The notes beneath the pieces are model-generated. The model saw only the letters and a program-made list of their open reading frames with translations, searched no databases and was not told where the DNA came from. Positions 41,973-55,950 of a DNA stretch of 64,000 nt are shown in pieces. Position numbers and translations under genes: made by a program. The number at the start of each line of letters is the position of its first letter. Position 1 is the first letter of the stretch. The DNA comes from Zychaea mexicana (Eukaryota; Mucoromycota; Mucoromycetes; Mucorales; Lichtheimiaceae), in assembly GCF_025766255.1 (NCBI RefSeq), contig NW_026516709.1, positions 124,001-188,000 of the forward strand, given 5' to 3'.

Positions 41973-44900
41973 ATCTAGAGCGTGTATCTTTTGGGTTATT
42001 TTGCTTTCATGCTTTGTTTCTAAATCGTCTATATATTTCTTTCTCTATACTTTTTGTTTTTAACTCCATCTTCCATCGCATGTTACTATAATAATCCTGT
42101 TTGTATATGTGAAATTTCTCCTCAACTTTTATATTGTGGATGAAAGTCTATTCAAAATCTCATCAAATTTATTGGAAATGAAATGTTCTACCTGACAGAC
42201 TCAATTGATTTTGAATATTTCTGTGTATGTCCTGCTATGCAGGGGAACACAATTCGTGTACCCGCCGACGCGAAATGGATGATCGAGTATGACAGGTAAT
42301 GCGACGTGTAATATGCTTTCTTTTTTTGTAATAAAGGATGGATGACCAAAAGGTACAACCATTATATTGCAGCTTGCGCGAACGACAGCTCCGATCACAA
42401 GTCGTGTTGATTAAAGAAGCTCTTTTGCGGGATTGACGAGCTTGACTATCAACGTCGGCAACAACACAAAAGCGGTCTCACGATAGCAACAACTGTATCA
42501 TCATTCTGTGGTGCGTTGTCAAGTTTTATTTACCACACGACAGTGTCTATGACATAGCTAACGGGGGGGGGGAATTCGCTGTGGTGGAGGGAAAACGATA
42601 CATTTACAAGTCTCAGGTTAAAATCAAGTTCCATTTACCAGAGAAGATGTTAGAGTGATTATACAGCGCTGCCAGCAGCTACGATGATTCGATATAGATG
42701 ATGCATGTGTTGGGATGCCATCAATCGTGTTGCATCAAGCCTCAAAATTTTGACGTACAACAAACCTTTTCAACCTCCTAAATCACTAAACAAAGTCAAA
42801 TAAATATCGATCGACACTTATATACAAGAATCGAGGAATTTTGAAAACAATCTTTGCATACATTGCGGATCTACCACTGGAACAGTACATAATGTACGAT
42901 ATCCGGGGATGTATATTGTAAAAAGCATGTAATCTCACAATATTGCTGTCTCCCGCTTATAGAGCCACTACTCTTACTATCAAAAACACAGCTCTTAAGC
43001 GTCGCAAATGTATCGGACATGATCGAGTTACAGTAATCGCTGGTGCTATCATGAAATCTTGGGCGACTTACTGCAGACCTTTTTATTTCAATAAAGCGCG
43101 TCTACAGCATTGCAGTGTCGTCGAAATTTACACAAATTGTTTGAGCGATACGCAAGACTGTCTAAATCTTAAAAAAGTCATAAGAAAGCATATTATTTCG
43201 GCGCTGCGCTGAGTGGCATCAAAACATCGATCTTCATCAAGCAGGTGCAAGCCTGGTTCATGTTATAAGTCAAGGACTCCAAGAGCTTATTACCACGCTA
43301 TGTAAATCCGGCCAGCTGTCAAGTATCACTCTCGCCAGAATGGACACCGTTACAGACCAAGCCATATACATACTGTTGGAAAGCTCAGTATTAATACGTA
43401 TGATAAACTGGATTGCTGGGGAAAACGTGTCGGAGCAAGGTGCACGAGGACTACGCGATAGCACCCTTCAAACTCATACACAAGGAAGTCTACATATAAG
43501 TAAAAAATAGTGCATACACTTGCTTGCTGTTTCAAATACACCACGTTATGCACATGTATGAAAAGTGGAGGTAATTGCTGATGCGTGTACGGTGATTGAG
43601 CTCCATCGAATGCTGGATCAATATGCAAGTAATAGCTATCAAAATTGGCCTGCATCCTCGTGGAACCGAATCCGATTGCCGTTGCATATATAGCTATCAA
43701 TTCACGTTGCCAATATACAATGATCGCGAACACATCATAGAGCAATATAGACACAAATGGTGTTGTCGTTTACTCATAAGAGGGTGATCCTTGTCATGGC
43801 GCAATGAAAATGGGTAAGGATGCGTTTTTTGCTTACGTATATACAACGATGAGAATGTGAAAGCATGAAAGAAGGTTAACTGGTGCTATTAACAGCTGTA
43901 CATCAACGACCGAGCCCAGAGGTGTACTAGTAGTATAGACAGGAGGTCGTTCTAAATCACTGCATACTTATAATGCAAGGCATATAAATTTTCTTTATAT
44001 TGAATCTTCTCAGCAGGAAAATCCATCACATGATCAAAAGCATCATTCATCAGCACCATAGTGGTTATTTGGAATACATAAAAAGCTCCACATACTATCG
44101 CGGATGACGAATGTGATTTATTACCAAAGCACAAAAGTTCTTTGCCTCAAAGTAAATAAAGATACAAAACATGCACGCACTAATGCACAGTAGCCCACGA
44201 AACCTGGGGCTTGCTACATATTTCTGCTTGCTGCGAGTCCGGTCACGTTCCGCCGCTCATGTAATGAGTGTAAGGGTGAAGCCAGGCGCACTGATTGCAT
44301 ATGATACTTTGAACGTAGTATATGGTGCTACTTTATCAGGAAAACAACCTATCTTGCATTATTTTTGCAGCTTAAAAGTTGCTATTGCTGAGCAACACTG
44401 TATACCACATTGAAAATATACCCAACTCTCTTGTGTGTGCTATAGATACAACTGACTTGGGAACAAAAGTGACAGTACAGTATACGGTATTAATATTTGT
44501 ATATGTGCATTCACATGTTCATGTGTACTTATAGTAGTAACAATGGAGTATGCTGTTTGAGACTACAAATAAACAAAAGGGGAGAGATGTAGAGAATATG
44601 AGATCGCTCTAGTTTTTTTGTTTATGTTTCTCTTTGCTGCTGCTGCTACTATGTAGTTGCTGTGTGTTGTCGATCTGCCGAATCATCCAATGAAATTCAT
44701 TTCAGAAACAACATGACAGATTCTAACGTTTTGGAACAAAAAACAAGATTCTATATGCGTGCATTTTAGGGAAGAAAGAAAAAAAAAGCAGGAGTAAATA
44801 TAAACATAGCGGAATAGTTCCGTTGTTACATATAACAGTGAATGCTTATAATAATGATAATAAGACTACTTTTTACTTTGTTCCTCAATATCAGGGGCGG

Positions 44901-45503
44901 GAACGAGAGGGACATCATTATGTTACAAGATCCCGGCTCTACATTATGGTACCATCATCATCATCATCCTTTATTTTCTTTTATTAGAAGACAATCTAAC
45001 TGTATTTATTTGTTTTTGAAACAGTATAGGGTTATGAAAGGTATGCTGTGTGGCTAGTTGTGTCTTTGTGTGATCGAGCATTATTCATTTTTTTTTCGTA
45101 TATTACTCTTTACACATAACAAGAAGAAAATAAAAAGATGAAAGAAGTTGCAAATAAACAAATTACATTGAGAAGAGGGGGTTATTGCGCAAGTTGGTTA
45201 GAACAGTTCCAGTAGAAATAGCGGGTAAAAAGTGCATTTGTGTTTATACGTTGTGGTGTGGAAAGGGCGCGAGAGAAGAAGAAGAAAGACGAACTAAGGT
45301 GAATGGTGGAGATAAGTAATGAGACTAGAAAACAGTGCGAATGCAATTTATATGACTATGTATTGAGTAGATCAACAAATCGTGCTTGATAGTGTCTTTT
45401 TTTTCTGCGCTTGTTGATCATGGCTGAGCAGCAGCAGAAGAAGAAGTGCACATGAGTTAGTGTGTGTGAGTGTATGGCGTGGCGCAAGGATTGTTGCTAT
45501 TAA
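41973..45503. other. Gene-poor interval between VAS1 and the GT2 gene
   Basis: 3.5 kb without a recognisable gene. Frames of 60-134 codons occur on both strands (for example 42943-43212 plus, 43350-43754 minus), but none shows a motif or splice-consistent extension. It also holds a G-run near 42563 and CAT repeats near 44954. Decayed transposon sequence is possible but not shown. Confidence 0.5.
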
Positions 45504-47223
45504 TTATTGGTAGTGTCCGTAGGGGCTGTTGGGATGGTTTTGAAGTTGCTGTTGACGCTGGTGGTGTTGGATATGATCGTCAGCATAATCGATATCATCG
45601 GAGAATGGGTCTCGTTGTTGTTGTTGTTGCTGTTGGTGTGCCATATCGCTCATTTCAATTTTATTTTCTTGTTGTCTGTGGTGCTCAGCAGTGTTGTCCG
45701 CCGATGAGTTATTCTTTTCATCGTCCACCATCGGCGCGCCAAGACCTTCACCCTATACAAGATTTTTTAAAGTTAGTATATTAGCATGTTTATACTTGGA
45801 GAAGTGTAGATCCAATCCCTCCCCACCCCACTCCTTTTTTTTTCTTCTTCTTCGACTCTTTCCACATAGGCACTACGACACATATACACATCTGCCCACT
45901 CCATCTCTGTCTCTACCCCCGGGGGGGGGGGAGAACCCCCAAAGTATAAAATTTAAGCGTGCAACTTACATTAGTGAACGTTCGAGTACCCCAAGCTGTA
46001 ACATGGAGCGTGAAAAGCGCATAAATTTTCATGATGGCAAAGTAATAGTTGAAGATCAGCCAACAAGGAAGCACCCAAATATCGAGAGGACGGTGGAAAA
46101 AGTGTGGGATGAGCTTGATGAAACGAGTGACCAAGAGCCAGACAATGTAGGACACGGCAACATTCCATCCAGGCAAAGGAGGATTAGTGGGACCGGCATT
46201 CTTTTCTTGCAACGAGGTAAAGACGCCGACGAGAATAGGCCCGGCCAACAAAGTCAAGGGATTGAAGATCTTGTCGACCATGGTGAAAGCCACATAGGGG
46301 TGTCTACGCCAAATATAACGCTCCGTGAAAAGCGAGCGGAAATCAGAGCGCCATGTATTACGGGTCCATCGGAGCACTTGCTTCAAGAATCGCCAATTGT
46401 TCTTGAACGTCGAGTAGAGTTCTGCCTCTGTACACACTTGAGCATACGTGTTCCAGCCATGCGAGCACATCCATCGAGTCAAGAACTTGTCGTCGCCAGA
46501 GTTCAATGGGTACTTGTTGAGCCACAGATCATTGGTGAAGCAGTACTGGAAAGCCGGGTCTTTCAAGATCAGCGTGCGATAGGCTGCGGTACGGCCAGAC
46601 AAGCAGCAGATGCCGCCATCGATATGCGTGGATGCAGCAATTTCGATATTGCGCGAAGTCAATCGAAATCCAGCCAGGATTTCCCAGAGCGTCTGGTGTC
46701 CGTTGGGATCGACCGCATGGACAGTCTGTGAAGTGCCCACCCCGCCCATCTTGAGATCTTCAAAACATGCCAGGATATATTCCAGCATCGTTGGTTTCCA
46801 GATGGCATCGTCGTCAGCAAAGACAAGAATCTCGGTTGTGGTGGCATTCACACCCGCAGTCATCTGCAGGCGCTTATTGGCCTTGGGTACAGTAAGCACC
46901 CTAATTCTGGTAGGGTCGACTTCGTTTGCAAGCTCCTGCAACGGCTCTCTCATTTGTGTCTCGGTGATAATGACGATTTCTTTCGGGTTGCAGGCTAGCC
47001 AGCTTCGTGCGGCAATCTTGAACTCTTCGCCGGCATCGATGGTGGGTACAATGATAGTGACATCATGTTCAGGGCGGTATGTTGGGTTGGCCTTGGGTCG
47101 TCGAGGCTTGTATGTGAGCCACGCAATGACGCGGATGGCATACCACAGGTAACGATAGAAACCAATGATGCCTAGCGGCAGGAAAAATGGAAGCAAGCCC
47201 AAGTCGTCTGTGAGATACAACAT
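45504..47223 (-). CDS. Family 2 glycosyltransferase, processive polysaccharide synthase type (Cps1/hyaluronan-synthase-like)
   Basis: Two exons (45970-47223 and 45504-45752) give 500 aa. A membrane segment lies near residues 8-35, then a GT-A domain: DVTIIVPTIDAGEEF, the metal-binding FADDDA, SGDDKFLTRW and the QxxRW-type motif QVLRWTRNTW. Several hydrophobic segments follow (FNPLTLLAGPILVGVF, NVAVSYIVWLLVTRF, CWLIFNYYFAIMKIYALF), the architecture of membrane polysaccharide synthases. The second exon encodes a polar tail with a Q-run and many His/Gln, probably cytosolic and disordered. The start at 47223 precedes the first membrane segment; an upstream Met at 47382 would only add Ser/Pro-rich sequence. 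The polymer made is unknown. Confidence 0.88.
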
Positions 47224-47486
47224 GACTGCCTCTTGTTTTTTATTATTATCTTCGTAAACGAAGTCTGAAGAAGAAGAAGAAGAAAGAGAGAAAACGGACG
47301 AGGAAGTGGAAGTGGAAGGAAAGGAGGAGTAAAGTGAAGAAGAAGAAGGGCAAAAAAAAAAAAGTGGTGTTGGTGGGTACACAAGGAAAAAGGTTTTTGT
47401 GTTTTAAAAATACTTTTCTGGTAAAAATAACCCCAAAGGGGCACTGCCATCCCGCCCCTCATCGATTGTACCCTTATTTAGTCATT

Positions 47487-48866
47487 TTATTTCGATGACC
47501 GACTGCCTTCATCATCATCGGCAGCAGCTGCAGCAGCAGCTGTGCTTGTAGTAGTAATGCTGCCACTAACAACGCTTTTGTTGTTGTTGTTGTAATTGCG
47601 TGATGTGTCATGGTATATTTGGTATTCCAGTAGTATGGGTAGGATCTTCCAAAATGTAATTTCTGGCCACAAGCAGTTTAAAATCTGTATTTGACAATGA
47701 TCGCTCGCCTATAATACAGAATAATAACAATCAGATAACCCATCGTCGCTGCTTTTTTCTTGCACTAGATCTTTCTTTAATACATCGTTCAAAACTCCCT
47801 CTACCGTGTACATAGAACGAAGCAATTGAATGCGTACCTGCCAAAGCAAAAAATCACTGAGTCTAATTTCGCCAGACGTGCGCACAAGGATGTCTAGTGG
47901 CGGACTTCTTGAGGTAAACAGATGGTTTTGGATGGATCTCTCCGTAATATCGCTATTTTTGAGCCCATTTGAGTGGAAAGTCCCTTTCTTTTGTGCGCCA
48001 CAGGCTTGTAAGTCACTTACTCTATGTCCATTTCGCCTTCTTCTACAAGGTGAACATTCTCCTTGATGGCCGTGGCCATTTCATCTCTCGAGGTGTATGC
48101 GCAGCAGACATTAACGTATCGCCTATGGTTGTTGTTGTTGTCCCCGTTGTCACTTAGCAACAGCCCTTATAAACTACCATTTCCCGTAACCACAACAACG
48201 CTTTCTGAATTCAGAGTAGCAACGGGAGATATAGCAACTTACTCTGTATTGTGTTTTGTCCGGTCCATGACCTCATGTGCTAACTCTACCACATCCGGTG
48301 GCAAACAACTAAGGCGACCGCATACTCGCATGCCAACTTTGTAATACGCAAAGCACTCACTAAAAACAAAATTACATGTTTGTTATTTGCCATGCAAAGA
48401 TAGGCCCACCCCGACACTATTGATAAAAAAAACGAAAGGCTTATTTACTCTTCGGGAATAGTTGCAAAGATCTCACGGAACAATTGCATTAAATAGGCCA
48501 CTTCCTCTTCCGATCGTTTGAAGTTTTCGATACTAAACCCAAACACAGTGATCGAATGGATACCTAGTTCCATACAAAAGCGCACGACCTGGTTTGAGCC
48601 ACAGCAAAAAATGTTGTTACTGCTTTTGTGTCTCTTTTTTTTATTTTTTTCTTAGTGACCAAAACAATATATGTATATACCTTTTTCAAACGCTCGCATC
48701 CTTCATAGTGACCTGATTTTGTGTCGGAAGCACCCGCTTTTTTTGCGTAACGTCGGTTGCCATCCAAGATGAGTCCAATATGTTGTGGAATCCGACCACG
48801 ACGTAAAACAGCAATTGCAGCCTTTTGCGCTGCTGCTGTTCCGTAATCGTATATGGTTGAAATCAT
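47487..48866 (-). CDS. RER2: cis-Prenyltransferase, dehydrodolichyl diphosphate synthase (Rer2 type)
   Basis: Six exons (48681-48866, 48449-48588, 48243-48359, 48021-48122, 47838-47952, 47487-47708) give 293 aa with consistent phases. The enzyme extends farnesyl diphosphate with isopentenyl units to make the dolichol precursor at the ER, feeding protein glycosylation. Signature motifs: [15 protein letters not shown] with the catalytic Asp, [42 protein letters not shown], and [15 protein letters not shown] followed by [11 protein letters not shown]. The C-terminus is a low-complexity Asn, Ala and Asp tail that is absent from the second copy. Start at 48866 matches the usual N-terminus; an in-frame Met at 48968 exists. 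A second, similar copy begins at the right window edge. Confidence 0.95.
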
Positions 48867-51800
48867 GGTTGAAATTAATGTAAGTTGTGAAATGTCAAGA
48901 TCTGAAAAAAAGGGGGGGAGGTTGCTAGGAAATAGGATCTGTCCCCACTTTGTGGTAATATTAGCCAATCATGTGATGAAGTTTGCGAACGCAGTAGTAG
49001 ATTTGCCCATAAATTATGGTGTGCATTTGTGTATACTTGTTTTGGATTAGACCGTTCAATTTGCATACAGCCCTTTTCAATTTAGGATTCCAAATGTACA
49101 TCCCACTCTATGTAAATCTCCTCTCGCTCTGTCCCTGAATCCATTACATGAGATAGAAGACCGGAAAGAAGGGAAGGAGTGGATGGAGAGAGACCGGGAG
49201 AATCGCTCTTTACAAAACTGATGACGATATGCGCTCAATGACCATGCATTTAAATTTATCGCTGCTTTATTACACGAGGTATATTTCAGAACGGTGCAGG
49301 GGCGCGAGTGAGCAAGTAAAAGATTTCCTTCCCTGCTAAGAACCCCCTCTCTCTCTCTCTCTCTATCTCTTTTCCAGAAACCTAGGGAGAGATAGAGAAT
49401 AAGCACAATGCATATTGTCGATCTACTAGAGTGATAAGGCACGACCGCCATGTGAAACACTGCTGGATACAGTTTTCCAAGGTATAGCTACTTCTGGGTT
49501 GATTACCAGCAACATAAACATATTTTATGACTACTACAAAGAAAAAAAAATCAGAGAAAAGGGTTGGCATATGTAAAAACCAAGTAAGAGTGGTAGAGAG
49601 AGCGAGAAAACGAAAGGATGTGCATCGCAGTAGGGGATAAGTTTGTTATGTAGTAGTAGGTAATAGTCGGGGGTGGTTTGTAGTTGGAAGTACAGTAATA
49701 GTTGTGCGATGGATCGGAAGAAGAACAAGAGGAAGAGGAGTAAGGCGTTTTTTTTTCTATGCGTCACTGTGGATGCTGTAGAGCTTGATAATCGGGCATT
49801 GAATACATCATCAGGAACTAGTTGACTCGTGAAGTAGCTCCGGCAACGATATTTGGATCAAAGCCTGAGCTTTGTAAAACAGCAGGCAATGTGTCCATCT
49901 TATACAAGTTCCACACTTTTTTTTTCAAGTAGTACCAGTGGTCAGAAACTCATAACAAAGGAAGCACAGTCCACTGCTGAGACACCTTTGAAGCTTTAAG
50001 TGAGAACAGTCTTGACAAACTTCGGTCTACAAACAACGACGATATACACTACGGATACGCAACTTTCGAAGGAACGGCGACAGCTTTAAAAAACGGTTGC
50101 GACAATAGCGATTACCTATATGCCTATTTATCAATAGGTTGTAAGGAGCTTATAGGTCAAGATATGATTCTGTTATTCCTTTAGCGCCTGACGACCACAT
50201 GCCTGACAGCTCTCAAACACGGATGATAATGCAAATCGCTCCCACAGACTGTTGATTGTTTCTGTTGCTGCCGCTGGGCTCTGTTGCTGACTATAGAGTG
50301 TTACTAGTATGCTCTTCCACAGATTCAGGCGGGAACGTGCCAACAAAAAGATAACCTGACCAAGATGTCATTAATAATTTTGCGACTGGCCAGTTTTGGT
50401 CGTACGGTAGGTCGAACATCGTCCTCAAGGCATTGCTTTATAGACGGCAACGAGTGCCGATTTAGCAGCGAGACTGTGCTGGCTGTATCGTTACATTGTC
50501 AAAATTCCAACAGGAAATGGCTGTCTGCTGATGCTTCGAATTGTAGAGCCATCATGTTGGTGCTGTTGTGTTGTACCGCAAGATCAATCTGGGCTCACGT
50601 ACTCAAGACTGTTCCAGCCACTTGATGCCTCCACCACATGATAGGGACTGGTACGCCACTGCTACTCATGAAATGATGATCACCTCCTGAAGCTGCTGCA
50701 TTATCCGGATTGACTCTGTCATTTATAATTCTTCATTAATGAAACACCGAGCACACTTTTGGAAAGGCAAAGAGAAAACTTGGGTCCAAACTGTTATGCC
50801 GCGACATACTGTCCCGACGGATCTACATTACACACTTGCACCAGAAACTGTACCTTCTCTCATCAAGCGACGAGGACACTAACTGTGACGCCAAAGACGA
50901 CGACGACAATGTCAATTTAGAGGAGTTTACTAGATCCGCTTTTTCTCACGTCATCGTTTAGTGGCAAAGCAAACCCGACTGACAACAGCAGTCCATCACA
51001 CTAGGTTGTTGATTTGAGTATGAATATGGCTGTCATAACGATTCTGCAAGGAACAAGACAAATTGTGCAAGGCATCGACAGCTATAAAAGAGCGCATCTT
51101 AATAATGAATGGTATGTGGCGCGCAAGTGGGATGGCGCACGCAGTACTTTGCCTCTGTATACGTCCTCTAGAATTCATCACATGCTGTTTGCGCTACTGG
51201 ACATGTTGACTATCATGTGCTGGGAAGAATCAGAACACGATTGGAACGATGGTGGTCGTGGTAATAAATTGCCACTTCTGGTTGCAGACAGGGGTTAGTT
51301 TCTGCGTACACTCAGGGAAGCACGTTGCGGTAATTATTATTGCAGCTATAGCCCGTGAGAGCCCATACTTTGAGGTATTTGATATGTGAGCGTGCAAGAT
51401 TTTCACCAGGGCAGGGTGGTGACATGATCGAAGAAGCGGTAGGAGCTATCAGGGCGGTCTGCTTTACGGGTTACCATTAGCTGTGAGCGCCATGTAGTGA
51501 CCCCTTCCGTCCAATATCCTGCTATCGTGTTTCTAAAGAGATATCAAAGCTTGTTTGAGTGGCACTGTGCTTTTTGGCAAGGTATAAGCAGAACAAATGG
51601 GATGCGGAGGGACGCAGCCAAGTGTCAAGAGCATTTTTGTTGATCTCTGTCAAGTTGGCATACCAACGCGTTGCGGTGCTTTGTTAAAACATGTCGCCAT
51701 TTTATCTCTTTTTCCTTCTCTTTTGCTCTTTCATCACAGCTATAGTGTTTTCACATATCCGCAATGTTACAACCGTCAACTTCAACAAATCGACTCATCC

Positions 51801-54800
51801 ATCTTAAATTCGGTAATCCTAATCCATGTAGGAGAAGAAGACATGTCTTACTTGGCAAAGAATTCTTACGGCTTTTTCAGAGAGACGATGTCGTGTGTTG
51901 ACGGCAGGATATCGTGTTCGCGTGGCTAGTATAAGTATACACTTTCATTAAGACGATTACGAAAACCAACAAAAAGACAGCATTATGATACGAGGATGAT
52001 TCTTGGTCTTTTATTTTGTATGAATATATCATCAGGTAATAGACATCCCGTCAATATAAAGTTGGACAAGCAATATTTGCAGACAAACCAAAGGACTATC
52101 AAAGAAAGAAGTTAGAGCAAGCCATACTTGGAGTATTAAGTAAAAGCAAGCAACAATTGAAACAATCACTCACCACTTTGTATTTCCAGAACGGATCGTC
52201 GCGGCCCCTACCCTACCCTCCCATTGCTGGGAGAACCTCCACTTTCGTCTGGGCTCCAGAACCTATCATAGATGCAGATAGAAAAGAAACGAAAAACAAT
52301 TTTCCCCTCGCTCGCTCTTCAGACGTTTTCTTGTGTATATTTTGCAACTAACCTTTCTCTGTGACGCCTCCTCTTATCCGTGTACGTGACCTCACCATAC
52401 TGCCCAATCCCGTATGGCTGCTTGCTACGGCGGCATGACCCTGACAGTCATCGCGTTTAGTTGTGGCCGCGCTCCACTGCATAGTCTCTACGTGTTGCCG
52501 ACCCGTGCCCCGAACCTAACGTCTATGCGCGGCCGGTGGTCAGTTTATACGAGTCATTTCCAGGACTCAGCAAGCGTCACAGGGAGTACAGGATCAAGAG
52601 GTGGGCGCAGGTCACGATTCACTGGAGAGGTGCATGCGCAATCGAACTTACCATGCTTTCGCTCTTCCACTCGCAAGGTAAACCAAAATTTCTTTTAGGC
52701 CTATAGAGAAAAAGGTTAGGCATCGCCCAATCCGCGAACCAATCCTGATAAATCTTAACAGCTACAGCAACGAAAGCACGTAGAAAATCAAGTTATTAAG
52801 AAGTAAATACCAGAAGCATGCCACCCTAGTTGAAGAAGCACAGAAAAAATTAGTTACCCTGTAGTCGTCACGCATATCCGTCCGCCGCCGCTACTACTAC
52901 TACACACGCAAAATCAACGACAATGATTAAAAGAAACGTTGGTGACGCATTGGAAAAAAAAACAAGTTGGAGATTATTGAAAAATGAAAGGTTTTTTTTT
53001 TGGGAAAGAGAAAGATTATAGTAGGAAAAAAACTTACACTGTAAAGGCTCCATAGTACACCGCGTGTGTCAAAAGCGGATTCGCCGACAAGGGTTCATAA
53101 AGAAAGCTAATTGCCAATGGAGTATGTGTTGGAAAAAAAGAACTCTTTTAAAAGAGCGAGTGAGGAAAGGATTGGAGTAACTCGTTCGCGCAATGCTCTA
53201 CTTACATGCCCAGTTTTGTTGCCATCACGGTTCTTGTTGAAGAAAGAGACAAGAGTGGTGATGAAAAAACCTTTACTTGACTGTCAAATTATTGAAACAA
53301 CGACACAACCACTGCGCACTGCCTAAGCCTTTCTGCCTTTCTGCTTTTTTCTGCATGGGATATCATTAAGAGAGAAAAGAGGAGGTTTACACATACACCG
53401 AGTATCTCCATGTCTCCCGGTTCGTGCCTCGTCTGCATTACACCCCGGTTTCACCTTGGGACTAAGCTCCGCACCCTTTGCAGGTACCGCTATACTCGCA
53501 CGGATAAACTGAAGAACCGGATATGTTGTCATGATCACCTTCTTACAACATAGCAATCGTTGCCATCGTTACTTTACCTCACATGCTGCTGCAGAACCCC
53601 CATGCGTAGCTCATATAGCTTTCTCTATGTATTTGTTATCAAAACACACCTCCCCTGAACCAACCCTGGCTAGCAGTACCTCCGCCTCTTGTGTGCCCTC
53701 TGTGAGTATACTTCAATCCACTTCTTGCACGATTAACCATCATCTTCTCGTTAGTGCATACTGATGAGTTGACAGCTAATTTCGCATTAGTAGTCACTAC
53801 CTCAATTAGAGAAATCTCCTATTCCATCATTTTCTCTCTTTCTTCCCTGTGAATTTCGTTCGTCTACTTTACACTGTAAACCGTCAATCAGTAGCATTGG
53901 TGCATATTATATCTGTTGTCTCGGCCCCAATTCTACCACTGACACAATAAAACAGACAGTTATTTTGAGACAATTCAAGTCTACACACATCAGCACTTTA
54001 AGCGTAAGTGGAGAAGCGTAAGTGAGAGGCGTACCCATACACTCTGTTTTTCCGCCTGATACAAAGTGTATGAAAATGTGAATACATATTTTGGTGTTGT
54101 CCCACTCGAACAGTCGTATGTGGTGCTGGCTATTCCTAAATATCTATATTTGTACAGTATTTGTTCGTTGCTTTTGTTCTCACCCCTGTACAAACTGCTG
54201 CTACCCGTGTCAGTAAACTCGGTAATACATCATTGGCTTGAGACCGTGATCCGACAAACGATCAGGATCTAAGCAATTCTTCCAACCACCTTGCGTTTCT
54301 CGGGGAGCGTTCAACTTTTCTGAAGCATACACGTTTGCGCTTCTATATATTTAGTCTTCAGCCTTCAACTTTCCAGGAATTGTTCAATATCAGTACATTA
54401 AAACGCGTCACGATTTGAGACGAACAGCTCATACACGATGGTGAAATAGTCAAGTAATTCGGTTGTTGACATCATGCATACAAACAATGACTTCCCATGC
54501 TCGAGCAAGGGGCCTAAAAAATTAGACACTCTTACAAGCGAGTCAGTCACATCTCTCGATTACGAATCTATGCTGAGCAATTTTGCATTTGACTTGTTTA
54601 TATCTGAGAGCACTGACGTTGTGACCATATAGCTTGGGACCAGAGTTTTAATAAGAATGCTATCAGCGTAAAAAAAAGAAGGGAAAGTGGTGGCACGAAC
54701 ATGTTGTTGAAAAAAAGATCCGGATGGCGACTGTCATTTCTCCTTCTTCTCGACCATCATCCTTCAATAGTAAAAGCATTCTTGTAGATATAACTTGGTT

Positions 54801-55524
54801 TTACGTCGCCATTTCTGTGGCTGCTTAAAAATGAGAATACAGTCGTAAGCGGAGGAGATGAGATGACTCGGTTGTTGCGCGCTTGATACAATTGACAGAT
54901 GAAGAATCATATATTCGTAAGCAAAATCACGCGTATAATAATATTATTGCATCGTTTACTCATACATTCTTCAATACATTGTGCCACGCCAACTCTTACC
55001 AGCAAAAGTAAGCTGACTGATGCAATTGGCAATCTGCATTGTATATGTTTATAGCATGATGTGCCATATAAATTATTCATGGAGGTTATGCGACAGAGAT
55101 AATGCGAGGATGATAACTAAAATGATGAAAGGGTCATTTTTCGCCTGTAAGCACGAGGGAGAAGTAACGCAAGCTCAAACGCTACTGACAAGGTGAAATC
55201 CGTTTACGAAAGACGAATGGTCAAGAGAAAAGTGGTACTTTTTTAGACCGGAGAATAGCGGGAAAAAAGGCATCCTACTTGCGTTATAAAATATCGTATA
55301 AGCCTTTTTAAACCAAGCTTTGACAACGCGAATCCACAGCAGTCGGTCAAGCTTGAAGTCAAGCGTGTCTCACTTGCTGCCGTTGATGGCCATTTGTTTC
55401 AAACGGATCTTGCATCACAGAAAAGAAAAACACAGACGCAGCCTCGTTTCTTTCTTTTAAGAACCGTCGACACTATCTTAAAGGCACTACCACGCCACGC
55501 AAAAAGGCTCACTCGGGATATTGA
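48867..55524. other. Gene-poor, repeat-rich island
   Basis: 6.7 kb in which I recognise no intact gene. Several stretches look like decayed coding sequence: about 50760-50960 plus (an acidic DEDTNCDAKDDDDNVNLEEF patch ended by stops), 51014-51298 plus, and 51597-51929 plus. None carries a motif I can name. The composition differs from the gene-rich half of the window, with fewer long coding frames and few pyrimidine tracts. Old mobile elements are the likeliest source, but this is not shown. Confidence 0.45.
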
Positions 55525-55811
55525 TACCTGCAGCCATCCTGGTTACAGATTTGAACCTGAACCAGATCCACGGCTTGTTCTTGCACAATTCTCTCCCTCA
55601 ACCTCGAGTTAGTGATTTATCCTGGTCCCCAACACCCATCTCTCTCTCTACTCTCTACCTGTTGTCTCTAGTAAAGCCTATGTATATTTTATTTATTTTT
55701 TCTTCTCTTTGTAATATTTAAGCATCACTTACCATCGCTTCATCGCTTTCCACAACCAGTTTTTCTTCCCCTGAGGGGTTTCCCGCATGTCTCTCCCCCT
55801 TATATCAGCTA

Positions 55812-55950
55812 CAGTGGTTCCCCGTTTAAGTTCAGCCTCAACGGGGTCTATAAAGTGCTGAAACTACTGTGGGTGTCACATACTATAAGGGGGTATAGAA
55901 ATAACTGAGGGTTTATCTTGTTGAGTGTGAAATTAGACGGGGAACCACTG
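55812..55950. mobile_element. MITE with Tc1/mariner-like ends, copy A
   Basis: 139 bp bounded by inverted repeats CAGTGGTTCCCCGT...ACGGGGAACCACTG and flanked on both sides by TA, the target duplication typical of Tc1/mariner/pogo elements. It encodes nothing. The same element sits at the matching place in copy B, so it was there before the duplication. Confidence 0.75.

Noticed and set aside
45691..46731. 346-codon frame on plus
   Set aside because: Antisense to the GT2 gene; no domain, and the sense strand encodes a clear glycosyltransferase.
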